Below the pieces are notes generated by a model, which did no database searches, was not told where the DNA came from, and worked only from the letters and a program-made list of their open reading frames with translations. 40,620 nt of DNA from Alphaproteobacteria bacterium (GTDB taxonomy: Bacteria; Pseudomonadota; Alphaproteobacteria; Paracaedibacterales; CAITNM01), in the NCBI GenBank assembly GCA_947478955.1, contig CANJXJ010000011.1:1-40620 (forward strand), given 5' to 3'. Position numbers and translations under genes: made by a program. Shown here in pieces: positions 7,744 to 16,182 of this stretch (position 1 is its first letter; each line of letters starts with the position of its first letter).

Positions 7744-9906
7744 TTATTTTTCCTTTAGATGAATAATGCCATTCCAATTTTTCTCTGGAGGATTTTTGAT
7801 AAATTCTTCCACCCTGGCAGAATAAATCTCAATAAGCTTGTCTTCAATACTCATCTTTAAAGCGGCTTCACGTAAATTAGAAAATAATTTCTTTGCTTTT
7901 TTCCAATCCCTTTGTACATACGCCTCATAGGCTTCATTGTATTGGGCTAAATAGTCCCTATATTTCTCAGAAATAGGTCTTAGGTACGCATGGTCATCAA
8001 TACCGATAAGCTGATATATTTTTATACCTTCAGCCTTACCTTTAAATGCAACAATATCTACCGGCCTTCTTATAAAATTAGAACTTAATTTTTGGTGGAC
8101 AGGTTCAGAAATTAAAATGTTCGTTCCATATTGCTTATTAGCCCCCTCTAAGCGTGCAGCAAGGTTAACGTTGTCACCAATTGCTGTATAGTTCATCCGC
8201 TCTGATGAGCCAATATTTCCAACAATAGCCCTGCCTTCATGAATTCCAATACGTGTTCTGAATTCACATTGATCACTATTAATCCAATATTTGTTTAAGC
8301 CTATAAGCTTTTCCATACAAATCAATGCAGAAATACATGCGTTCTCCGTTTGATCACTATCTAAATCTGGAGCACCCCAAAAGGACATGATAGCATCACC
8401 GATATATTTATCTATTGTGCCTTTATTTTTAAGAATAACGCTTGAAAGCTCTTCAAGATATTCCGACAACTGCGTCACAAGTTTTGTTGGTTCTCGCGCT
8501 TCTGATAAGGTCGTGAAGTTGGCTATATCCGTAAAAAGCACCGTAATATTTACTTCTTTTCCACCTATTTCAACATCTTCTCCCGAGCGAATAAATTTTT
8601 GAACCAGTTCTTTTGGAATAAATCTTGCAAAATTTTTGACGTTTGTTTTCATATTTTGAATTTCGACTGCAAGATTTGAAATTTCTTTTGTGGAACTTTC
8701 TATGTTAACCGAATCATCAAGATCAAAAGCATGGATTTTGTGAGCTTCAAGTGCCAAGTTTACTATGGGCTGAGAATATTTATTGATCTGAAAATACAAC
8801 CAGAATAGAGCAATCAGTAAAATTACCAGCGAGAATACAAGGCTTCCCTTCTGCATAAGTATCTCTGCTATTTTGGTAAAGTCACTCAATGCACATATCG
8901 AAACCACTTTCCAATCCAGTTTAGACACCGAAGGAAAAGTAGTATTTTCTATCATATAATCAGTGTCATTATAAGAAAAAATAATGCCCTTATCTTGCCG
9001 AGATGCACTGGATTGTTTTGAGGATTTATCAAACCCCACCTTAAAAAGCTTCACATTAGGATTATTCAGATCAAGAATGCCAACGTGCTTGAATTTTTGA
9101 GGCAAGCTAGAATAGGCTACTAAGTTCTGATGATTATCTACAAGAAACAATGAACTGTTTTCGTTGATACGATTAATGTCTAAATAAAGTGCAAGATCAT
9201 TAAACGTAACTTCTGCGTAAATTTTCTCACTACGGCCAGAAGTACTATCTTGAGGACACACAAGAGTTATGACGGGGTTGTTTGTTATTTTGGAATAAAT
9301 TAATGACTTTTTATCTTTACTAGCATTATTCGTAATTAATAAGCTTATTTTTGACAAAACTTCCTTTAATACATTATCATCTACATTGAGTTCTTTAATA
9401 AGCGTGTATTTATCTGAATAATAATACATTTTTCTTGAGATAACATTTTGATCTTGATCTATTTGAACAAACCCTAATATGAAAGCCGCATTGCTATCTA
9501 TAGGCACCCCTAAATATAAATCACTCCCCATCTTGTAATGGCTAATTTGTGATACAAAAACGTAGTTGTTTTTATCTACAGGAATAACAAAGTTAGACAC
9601 ACGCTTGAACTGCCCCATTAAATTCGTAATCTTACTAAGTACCGAAGGATCATGAAGGTTCTTTTCATCACCAATGGCAATGGATAAAATCCGAGCTTCC
9701 TCATCGGCTTCCTCCATGTAATCCATCGCGCGCAAAACCACCGCTTGATTTTGCCGTTTTATCAAATTAAATGCAGTATCGATAACTATATTTTTCACAG
9801 AAAAATAATTATAGCTTGCGATCGCAACTCCAAAAAAACAAATAATTATAAATGTATTAAAAAGGATATTTGCTTTAAGGGAGGTTTGGCCTTTAAATTT
9901 CATCAT
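7744..9906 (-). CDS. Membrane-bound class III adenylate cyclase with periplasmic sensor
   Basis: In this 720-residue protein TM1 (about 13-36) and TM2 (about 354-372) flank a periplasmic region of roughly 315 residues that looks like a Cache-type sensor. A HAMP-like linker (about 373-425) leads to the cyclase domain (about 452-620). The metal aspartates are D460 (FTDIANF) and D504 (YIGDAIM). Purine-selecting K500 and D578 (AIGDNVNLAARLEG) favour ATP over GTP, and N581 and R585 are the transition-state pair, so it should make cAMP as a homodimer. A helical tail (about 640-720) follows. It is the last of five tightly packed genes; its ATG overlaps the preceding stop (ATGA) after AAGGATAAGGA. 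No cAMP receptor is seen in the window. Confidence 0.93.
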   Translation of the reverse strand: MMKFKGQTSLKANILFNTFIIICFFGVAIASYNYFSVKNIVIDTAFNLIKRQNQAVVLRAMDYMEEADEEARILSIAIGDEKNLHDPSVLSKITNLMGQFKRVSNFVIPVDKNNYVFVSQISHYKMGSDLYLGVPIDSNAAFILGFVQIDQDQNVISRKMYYYSDKYTLIKELNVDDNVLKEVLSKISLLITNNASKDKKSLIYSKITNNPVITLVCPQDSTSGRSEKIYAEVTFNDLALYLDINRINENSSLFLVDNHQNLVAYSSLPQKFKHVGILDLNNPNVKLFKVGFDKSSKQSSASRQDKGIIFSYNDTDYMIENTTFPSVSKLDWKVVSICALSDFTKIAEILMQKGSLVFSLVILLIALFWLYFQINKYSQPIVNLALEAHKIHAFDLDDSVNIESSTKEISNLAVEIQNMKTNVKNFARFIPKELVQKFIRSGEDVEIGGKEVNITVLFTDIANFTTLSEAREPTKLVTQLSEYLEELSSVILKNKGTIDKYIGDAIMSFWGAPDLDSDQTENACISALICMEKLIGLNKYWINSDQCEFRTRIGIHEGRAIVGNIGSSERMNYTAIGDNVNLAARLEGANKQYGTNILISEPVHQKLSSNFIRRPVDIVAFKGKAEGIKIYQLIGIDDHAYLRPISEKYRDYLAQYNEAYEAYVQRDWKKAKKLFSNLREAALKMSIEDKLIEIYSARVEEFIKNPPEKNWNGIIHLKEK

Positions 9907-10715
9907 TCCTTATCCTTCTTATGAAAAGCATCAGATTTTGCCTGTATTAGAAGCTGATCAAGCTTATTAATGTATTGTCCAACTAGAGTAACTTTAGATG
10001 CCATGGCGCGCATTTGAGATTTAATAACAGGCTCATCAATTTTACCCAGGTCAATTTTTTTTCCAATATTATTTAAAATATACATAATAGAAATTTCAGT
10101 CATTTTTATCATTTTATTCAAACTTGCTGTGTTTTTTAAAACGGCTATAAAATTTATGCTTATCACAAGAACAAGAGCCAATAAGAGCCGTTGGTAAAGG
10201 CTCTTGATTTCAGAAATCTCCTTCATATGGATTTTATGAAGATCGTAAAAAATTAAAACTCCTCCTTTTTCCTGGTCTGCAACGTTCTTAATACTTAACC
10301 CTGAAAACCCCACGCCCTCATTAAGCGCGCCACTCCAGTAACCTGTTTTTGAGGCTCGTATCCTTTTTCTAACTTGCTCGTTCTCACTGTCAGAAAGTGC
10401 TTGATTTTCAATCGATGCAATCTGATAATTTTTTTCATTTTTCGTCTTAAAAACAATAATGTTCTGAATAGTAGAGTCAAATTTTTTTGTATTTCTAATA
10501 CTCTCAGGAATATTTTTTATATCATCCATTTCTATGCCTAATTTAATGGCGTTATCAATGGGTTGACCTATCCCTGCTGCGGCAACATTCAAACGATCAA
10601 TAACAAGGTTTGAACGTGTCATGTGGTATTTAAAATGCATTAAAACGGTAAGTAATATCATTGTACACGAAGCAACTATCAACAAAACTGAAGAAATTCG
10701 AAATGAAAAATTCAT
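9903..10715 (-). CDS. Two-TM membrane protein with periplasmic sensor-like domain
   Basis: The 270 residues start with a TM helix (about 7-26), followed by about 145 periplasmic residues containing FDSTIQNIIVFK and GYWSGALNEGVGFSGLSI, which resemble a Cache or sCache fold. A second TM (about 178-196) leads to a 70-residue helical cytoplasmic tail. There is no enzymatic or HTH output domain. It resembles the sensor half of its neighbours, so it may pair with the adenylate cyclase or the HAMP-MFS protein. It lies 4 bases after the MFS gene (AAAGAGG precedes its ATG) and overlaps the cyclase start by 4. No family could be named with certainty; function is inferred from location. Confidence 0.75.
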   Translation of the reverse strand: MNFSFRISSVLLIVASCTMILLTVLMHFKYHMTRSNLVIDRLNVAAAGIGQPIDNAIKLGIEMDDIKNIPESIRNTKKFDSTIQNIIVFKTKNEKNYQIASIENQALSDSENEQVRKRIRASKTGYWSGALNEGVGFSGLSIKNVADQEKGGVLIFYDLHKIHMKEISEIKSLYQRLLLALVLVISINFIAVLKNTASLNKMIKMTEISIMYILNNIGKKIDLGKIDEPVIKSQMRAMASKVTLVGQYINKLDQLLIQAKSDAFHKKDKE

Positions 10716-10719
10716 ATGA

Positions 10720-12819
10720 TCAACCTCTTTGGGGGAAAATTTTGTATTTATTTTTGTTTATAAAAATAAACAGTATATTTGTAAGAAATATAAAGGCAGC
10801 AAATGATAACAATGTTTTTTGATAACCAAGGTGTGAAATACAAACAGCAGAGATCAATGGAGAGATCAGCATGGAAACTCTTTCATATGTAAAATAAGCG
10901 CTAATGATTGTGTGGTAATTATCTGACTTATTTTCTGCAGCAAGGTTTCCAAGTACAGCCATCATAGATGAAACATGCAAAACAGTACCTATTGAATACA
11001 TTGTAAGCGCTATAACAACCCCTTGCGTTGTAGGCATAAGCCATTGCACTAACAAAGAAAAACAAATTAAACCATTACAAATAATGCTAGACATTACTGG
11101 CGTTAAAAAGAGAGAGACAAATTTATGCGCATACGGCGATATGCAAAAAACAAAAATACCATAAATCATCATCACTCGCCCAACTATAGACATGGAGTTT
11201 CCTAGGTGAACCAAATACAAAGGATTAAGAACTGTCATCATCGCTCCGTATAGAAACCTTGCCGGAAAAGCAAGACAGATAATAATACTTGCTAGCCTAG
11301 GAACTTTATTAACTTTAAAAGGATTAATTAAAGGATCTTCAAGGCCTTTTTGATCAAATCCTTCGTAATCAACTATGTATTTTTTTGAGTAAATAATAGC
11401 GCTAGCTGTAATAAAAGCACATAAAGTAAATGTATATCCATATCCTATATTATCTACGAGCAACCCCCCCACTGGCATACCTGTTAAATAAGCTGATCCG
11501 AGCGCCACTAGGTAAATAGAGTAGTGTTTAACACGATTGGCGGGTGAACTATACATTCCGACATAATTTTGAAAAGATATATAAACTATTCCAAACCCCA
11601 CTGCATTCATGGCTCTACATGCAAGAAATGCCTCAATACTTTCAGGAAACACGGTAACTATAATAAATCCTGAACAATACAGCGAAAGTCCAATTTGAAA
11701 AGTTTTTCGAAAGTTATATTTTGCGGCAATGCTGAACCCAAAAGGAAAAGATATTATCGAGAGTAAGAAAAATAAAATAACGGGAAGTGTGGCGTATAAT
11801 TGCTTGGAAATGAAAAAGCCCTCGGTATAAAATTGCCCTGCGTACGACGGCGAAATGGTTGTTACAATTCCCTCACATATTAAAAATAGAAAGACAACCA
11901 GCCGTAAATTTTCTATCGCTGGGGCGAGAGGAGCAACGGCCAGGTTGCCATCCTTTGGCGTTAAAATATTTGATTTCATTTCAGAAATATTATCTCTTAT
12001 TAAGTCATATAAATAATTATTTTTACTGATCAATTTGAAATCTGAAGTTATTTTAGAAATACGGGAATAATAATAACTAATTAAATTATTTAATTTTTCT
12101 AAACATTTATAAATACCTGTCTGTGCTCTAATAGACGATATAAGAGAAAGATCACCTTTAGCCATTCGACTAATTCCTGACAAAAAGTCATTTAAGGGCG
12201 TTACCACATAATTCACAAACGTAAAACGTATAAACTCAAAACCAATGACCAGCGAAACAAACAAGATAATAGCTATATCAAAGAAAATATCGCTAATTTT
12301 ATTTTGAACCGCCTTAACAGAAACACCCAAGTGTAAATATCCATATGTCTTCTTTTGAGCATCAATAATAATTGGGATAGGAATGTTAACGTATGAAAAT
12401 ATGTTAAAGGGACGCATTTCATCTTTCAATGCATCTGTTGTCAATGCAAATTGTTTCAAGCTTCCACTTAAAGAACTAGGAGCATTTTCTGTTTGAGCAA
12501 CTACATTACCTTTTAAGTCTGTTACAAATATATATTGCAATTCTTCAATTGCTGTTAATTTCTTATCAAGATATTCCTCAAGCCCCTTAATTTCTGTAAA
12601 GGGAATACCAACCGTAATTGCGCGCTCAATTAACAGCTCAATAGAAGAGCCAATAGTGTGAGTTTTTTCTGCAATTTCATTAAACAAACCTTCTTTTTGA
12701 GCGCCGATATGCAAAAAGTATAAAACGCTACCTATAGCAAAATTCGTTATAACGAAGTATGCAATGATTTTAAAAATCATCGTTTTGAATGATTTTACTT
12801 GGTCTATATAATCATCCAT
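10720..12819 (-). CDS. Periplasmic sensor-HAMP domain fused to a major facilitator transporter
   Basis: About 699 residues from the chosen start combine signalling and transport parts. TM1 (about 14-38) and TM2 (about 178-200) enclose a periplasmic sensor (ELQYIFVTDLKGNVVAQTEN, a Cache-like strand pair). A HAMP-like segment follows (TPLNDFLSGISRMAKGDLSL), then about 75 helical residues, then roughly 12 membrane helices of MFS type including LACRAMNAVGFGIVYISFQN and GSAYLTGMPVGGLLVDNIGY. The frame extends 69 bases upstream, inside the preceding gene; ATG 12819 is preferred because it overlaps that gene's stop and has AAAGG before it. Sensor-HAMP regions normally end in kinases, cyclases or chemoreceptor domains, so this is an odd fusion. 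Ligand and cargo are unknown. Confidence 0.85.
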   Translation of the reverse strand: MDDYIDQVKSFKTMIFKIIAYFVITNFAIGSVLYFLHIGAQKEGLFNEIAEKTHTIGSSIELLIERAITVGIPFTEIKGLEEYLDKKLTAIEELQYIFVTDLKGNVVAQTENAPSSLSGSLKQFALTTDALKDEMRPFNIFSYVNIPIPIIIDAQKKTYGYLHLGVSVKAVQNKISDIFFDIAIILFVSLVIGFEFIRFTFVNYVVTPLNDFLSGISRMAKGDLSLISSIRAQTGIYKCLEKLNNLISYYYSRISKITSDFKLISKNNYLYDLIRDNISEMKSNILTPKDGNLAVAPLAPAIENLRLVVFLFLICEGIVTTISPSYAGQFYTEGFFISKQLYATLPVILFFLLSIISFPFGFSIAAKYNFRKTFQIGLSLYCSGFIIVTVFPESIEAFLACRAMNAVGFGIVYISFQNYVGMYSSPANRVKHYSIYLVALGSAYLTGMPVGGLLVDNIGYGYTFTLCAFITASAIIYSKKYIVDYEGFDQKGLEDPLINPFKVNKVPRLASIIICLAFPARFLYGAMMTVLNPLYLVHLGNSMSIVGRVMMIYGIFVFCISPYAHKFVSLFLTPVMSSIICNGLICFSLLVQWLMPTTQGVVIALTMYSIGTVLHVSSMMAVLGNLAAENKSDNYHTIISAYFTYERVSMLISPLISAVCISHLGYQKTLLSFAAFIFLTNILFIFINKNKYKIFPQRG

Positions 12820-13858
12820 TTGATGCGACCTTTCTAAATATCTCAGCTGTTTCCAACAAGGCAATTTTAGGAGTAGTTCCCAGAGCATTCATCGTGTCTT
12901 CTCTTATTGCAAGAGATGTTTTTGAACCAATTTGATAAGGCATTGTTTTCACATCTTTTCCCTTGAAAAGAATGTCTTCTGCTTGCATACCTGCCATTAA
13001 CCCCATAACAGCAAAACTGGTAAAGTAAGCAAAAAGGCATGCGCCTTCCACTCTCACCATGTCTTCCAATGTTGTATAGATTGGCGCAGCATGAATAGAT
13101 TTATTCTGAATAAATTCATCGATAACAAGACGAATACTCCCCTGCGTCACTCCATCGCTAGGCAAATAAATCATATCGGGTTTTTCAGCTAATACTTTTA
13201 AAACCGCCTTTTTTATACCACCCTCCACAATTTTATTGTCTTTCACTTCAAATTGAACAAGGGCAGTCTCTACTTTTTCAGTGGCTGCTATTTTCTTCAA
13301 TTCTAGACCTCCTGCAACAGAGTTAGGTTCAGGGCTAGATAAAACCACTATTTTTTTTATATTGTCACTAAAGCTTTGCATGATTTTTAGGCTTGTTATA
13401 TTCGGAATATGGTGACCAACGCCTGTCACATTTCGGCCTGTGGGCACTCCTATATCCTTTATAATTTTTGTTGCTACAGGCTCTGAATGGGCAACAGCAA
13501 CAATAGGAATATCTGTTATATGTTTTTTAGGGTCAATTGCATCCCAAGGGCCAGCCACCCCAAGAACAGCGCCTGTACTGTAAACGTATATAAGATCTGG
13601 CCTTATTTGTTTTGCTTCAGCAATAAATCCTTCTAATTTTTGTTTGTTTTGTTCTGCAAAACGTTCAATGAATTCAATATTTAAATTTTTCTCCTTAAGA
13701 TACTTAATAAATGTCTCACCGAGGGCTGTTCTTCCAACCTTCAACCAGTGAATCATGAAGATTTTTTTTGGTTTTTCATTTGCAATAATATCTGGCATCG
13801 TTGCCATCAAAAACATGGCCAAGATGATTGTTCTAGTAATGTTTACAAATATAGACAT
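12812..13858 (-). CDS. ABC-type substrate-binding protein of the TrpX/PF04392 type
   Basis: The mature protein (about 320 residues) follows a signal peptide ending near PDIIANE. The segments DLIYVYSTGAVLGVAG, IPIVAVAHSEPVATKII and RNVTGVGHHIPNITSLKIM match the ABC_sub_bind (PF04392) periplasmic proteins, and PDMIYLPSDGVTQGSI is the matching second lobe. Such proteins normally bind tryptophan, tyrosine or related small molecules for an ABC importer, but no ABC permease or ATPase gene is adjacent. It sits between an aldolase and membrane sensors, so it may present ligand to a sensor instead. ATG 13858 overlaps the aldolase stop (TGATG); a GTG at 13861 is an alternative. It overlaps the next gene by 8 bases. 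Confidence 0.88.
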   Translation of the reverse strand: MSIFVNITRTIILAMFLMATMPDIIANEKPKKIFMIHWLKVGRTALGETFIKYLKEKNLNIEFIERFAEQNKQKLEGFIAEAKQIRPDLIYVYSTGAVLGVAGPWDAIDPKKHITDIPIVAVAHSEPVATKIIKDIGVPTGRNVTGVGHHIPNITSLKIMQSFSDNIKKIVVLSSPEPNSVAGGLELKKIAATEKVETALVQFEVKDNKIVEGGIKKAVLKVLAEKPDMIYLPSDGVTQGSIRLVIDEFIQNKSIHAAPIYTTLEDMVRVEGACLFAYFTSFAVMGLMAGMQAEDILFKGKDVKTMPYQIGSKTSLAIREDTMNALGTTPKIALLETAEIFRKVASNG

Positions 13859-14811
13859 CACTTCTCTTCCGTTTTTAATGTTTTTACAAATTCTTCAAAG
13901 TTAATATTTTGCTTGCTTAATAAGTTCTGAAGCAACATAGGATGCACCCCTGCATTTGTCCCATAGTGATAAAGAGGGCTATACCCCCATCCATACTGCT
14001 TTTTTAAATTAAAGAAATGTGTCTCTATTAAGTTCATAAGAGGCAACAAATCAAATTCATCCTTGTTATTGAGCAAATCTAAAAGCAAACTTTCAAGTTT
14101 GGAATTCCCGGCCCCGCGCCCCATACCCATGATTGTTGCGTCAATATATGTAGCACCCGTTTCAATAGCTGCTACAACATTTGCGGCAGCAAGCCCTCGG
14201 TTATCATGAGCATGAAATCCATACTCTTTTGAAAAATTATCCCGAAGACATTTAAAAATTTTTCTTAATTGATAGGGACTTAAAACTCCAAATGTATCCG
14301 CGAGAATAACCATATCAGCTTTAGTGTTCTTAAGTTTTTGGAATGCCACAAGAATATCATGGTCACTATATGCTGAAATATGGGTAATGTTGTTTGCAAC
14401 ACTATATCCAAGATCTTTAAAAACCTCCGTCACATACAAGATATTTTCTATATCTTTAGCAGATGATGCAACACGAACAAGCTGAATACGGCTTTTATCT
14501 GCAGCTGGTAAAAGCTTTTTAAAACATGATTTATCCAGGTGATCAAAGTCCTTTAGCATAACCATAACGGCCAAGTTAATATTTTGAGGTATTATTAACT
14601 GTTCAATATATTCATCTGTCGTATAAGCAAGGGGGCCACTTTTAGAAGCATTATCAAAATTTCTGAATCCAATTTCTACATAAGGGATAGGCAAACGACT
14701 TAATACATCAAGCGTTTTTTCTACAAGCACCTTGTCAAAGGACCAGTTATTGTAATAACCTCCATCCCGAAACGTGCAGTCAATAAGCTTGCAAGTATTA
14801 TGTTCTTTCAT
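13858..14811 (-). CDS. HMGL-like (DmpG-type) aldolase domain protein
   Basis: This 317-residue TIM-barrel enzyme begins with the family's metal and catalytic motif DCTFRDGGYYNNW (about 11-23). Further on are ADTFGVLSPYQLRKIF and the metal-binding HAHDNRGLAAANVVAA, then GATYIDATIMGMGRGAGNS. These are hallmarks of the HMGL-like superfamily (4-hydroxy-2-oxovalerate aldolase, HMG-CoA lyase, isopropylmalate synthase). The lack of the communication domain makes it closest to stand-alone aldolase-domain proteins. The reaction should be carbon-carbon cleavage or condensation of a 2-oxo acid; the substrate is unknown. It is first in the five-gene minus-strand operon, with a candidate -10 element 42 bases upstream. 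Its link with sensors and a cyclase is unusual. Confidence 0.88.
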   Translation of the reverse strand: MKEHNTCKLIDCTFRDGGYYNNWSFDKVLVEKTLDVLSRLPIPYVEIGFRNFDNASKSGPLAYTTDEYIEQLIIPQNINLAVMVMLKDFDHLDKSCFKKLLPAADKSRIQLVRVASSAKDIENILYVTEVFKDLGYSVANNITHISAYSDHDILVAFQKLKNTKADMVILADTFGVLSPYQLRKIFKCLRDNFSKEYGFHAHDNRGLAAANVVAAIETGATYIDATIMGMGRGAGNSKLESLLLDLLNNKDEFDLLPLMNLIETHFFNLKKQYGWGYSPLYHYGTNAGVHPMLLQNLLSKQNINFEEFVKTLKTEEK

Positions 14812-14852
14812 GGCCTACATTTTAAATATAACTCTACCGATCTTAATAATAC

Positions 14853-14858
14853 ATTATA
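14853..14858 (-). promoter_or_regulatory. Candidate -10 box of the five-gene sensory operon
   Basis: TATAAT on the minus strand lies 42 bases upstream of the aldolase start. The -35 region (TTATTA at 17 bases) is poor, as expected for an activator-dependent promoter. No clear cAMP-receptor site was found by eye. Confidence 0.35.
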
Positions 14859-14938
14859 AAAAGTTAAGATATGTTTAATAAAAATTTAGAGTTACTGGAG
14901 AATGAAAAATATATAAGCGGGGCGGGTTCCGAGGCACC

Positions 14939-15814
14939 TCAGGGTGTACGAAGAGACGAATACCGCAAGGCTTTCTTAAGCTTTTCAAAAGCAGAAATTT
15001 CAAGTTGACGTACCCTTTCTCGGGAAATAGTCATTAACTGGCTCATCTCCTCAAGGGTTTTTGGAGGTTCATCTAAGCGCCTTCCTACGATAATTTCTTG
15101 CTCGCGAGAGTTTAGAGCTTTCATAGCCCCTTGGAAAGCATGGCGTCGCTTATCCATTTCATCCCGTTGCGCCACCTGAATTTCTTGATTGTCACTTTCA
15201 TCGGCCAGCCAATCCATCCATTCCATTGCGCTTTCACTATCTTTAACGGGAGTATTAAGAGAAGAGTCATGGCTCGCAATACGTTGTTCCATTGACCAAA
15301 CTTCATCTTCAGAAACATTAAGCTTAAGGGCTATTTTCTGCACCAATTCAGGAGTTAGCTGATCACTATGTTGCTTACCATCAATACTTTGTGCTTCTTG
15401 AATTAAAGCACGTTTGGTTTTTTTTAAGGAAAAGAATAGTTTTTTTTGGGCGGCGGTTGTACCAATTTTTACCAACGACCAGGTGTGTAAGATATACTCT
15501 TGCATGCTGGCCTTAATCCACCAAACTGCATAAGTAGAAAAACGAAATCCCCGCTCAGGTTCATAATGCTTCATCGCTTGCATCATTCCAATATTACCTT
15601 CGGCAATGAGATCACTAATCGGCAAGCCATAGCCACGATAACCTGCTGCAATTTTCGCTACTAGTTTTAAATGAGCTGCAGCCAATTTCTCCATGGCCTT
15701 TTGATCTTGATTTTCGCGCCAGTCCTTGGCCAGCTTATACTCTTCTTCCAAGCTGAGCATAGCAAAGCTGCGAACTTTTTGCACATATTGGTGATGATCT
15801 TGAGGCTGCGACAA
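14939..15814 (-). CDS. rpoH: RNA polymerase sigma-32 (heat-shock) factor
   Basis: The 291 residues carry sigma-70 regions 2 to 4. Region 2 contains LIAEGNIGMMQAMKHYEPER and FRFSTYAVWWIKASMQEYIL. The RpoH-specific box is QKKLFFSLKK (123-132). Region 4.2 has the helix-turn-helix TLEEMSQLMTISRERVRQLE. It directs polymerase to heat-shock promoters for chaperones and proteases; clpP lies in the same window. Length is typical (about 285-300). The frame has no ATG before the conserved part: TTG 15814 is the best start, and a stop lies 11 codons upstream. A candidate promoter is 31 bases before it. The gene stands alone. Confidence 0.95.
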   Translation of the reverse strand: MSQPQDHHQYVQKVRSFAMLSLEEEYKLAKDWRENQDQKAMEKLAAAHLKLVAKIAAGYRGYGLPISDLIAEGNIGMMQAMKHYEPERGFRFSTYAVWWIKASMQEYILHTWSLVKIGTTAAQKKLFFSLKKTKRALIQEAQSIDGKQHSDQLTPELVQKIALKLNVSEDEVWSMEQRIASHDSSLNTPVKDSESAMEWMDWLADESDNQEIQVAQRDEMDKRRHAFQGAMKALNSREQEIIVGRRLDEPPKTLEEMSQLMTISRERVRQLEISAFEKLKKALRYSSLRTP

Positions 15815-15845
15815 ATGTATTTGATGATAAGCGATCCAGTTGTAA

Positions 15846-15875
15846 GTCTAGCTAGTTTTTTAAAGAGTGTTCAAT
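15846..15875 (-). promoter_or_regulatory. Candidate promoter of rpoH
   Basis: On the minus strand TTGAAC (15870-15875) and TAGACT (15846-15851) are 18 bases apart, and the -10 ends 31 bases before the TTG start. It fits a sigma-70 pattern better than a heat-shock one. Confidence 0.35.
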
Positions 15876-16162
15876 AGGGCAAGTAATAGGCAAAAATAAA
15901 AATACTTAAAATTTTCATCACGCCCCATAAAACGTAACAGAAATTGTCAGAAATATATTTGCTGATTTTGACGCTAAACAGTTACTAAAACACCTCATAT
16001 TTTTCAAATACATCCAGAAAAAAGGGCGTTCCGAAAGCCGTAAAAATAATGATATAAAAATGCATTAATGGATGACAAACACTTACTTAAAGGCTTAATG
16101 TGCATAAGTAGCATATTGCCCATAGTGCTATAGCTCGTGAAGTAGCCGTAGACTATTGATCC
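15876..16162. other. Intergenic stretch between divergent rpoH and rdgB
   Basis: About 290 AT-rich bases upstream of both genes. I see no ORF with coding character, no tRNA-like fold and no strong hairpin. It must hold the rdgB promoter, but no confident -35/-10 pair was found. Confidence 0.4.
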
Positions 16163-16169
16163 AGGAGTA

Positions 16170-16176
16170 GGAGGAG
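16170..16176 (+). promoter_or_regulatory. Strong Shine-Dalgarno site fixing a TTG start
   Basis: GGAGGAG lies 6 bases before TTG 16183, within a purine run AGGAGTAGGAGGAG. It supports TTG as the rdgB start; no ATG is available nearby in this frame. Confidence 0.75.
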
Positions 16177-16182
16177 CCACCA

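Noticed and set aside
8387-8602. 71-codon plus-strand ORF
   Set aside because: It lies antisense to the conserved cyclase domain.
12820-12888. N-terminal extension of the HAMP-MFS protein
   Set aside because: It overlaps the binding-protein gene by 77 bases; the internal ATG overlapping the stop codon, with a ribosome site, is better.
14812-14890. cAMP-receptor (CRP) site before the five-gene operon
   Set aside because: No TGTGA-N6-TCACA-like palindrome could be found by eye in the upstream region.
15876-16162. Small RNA between rpoH and rdgB
   Set aside because: No stable fold or terminator was visible and no known RNA was recognised.
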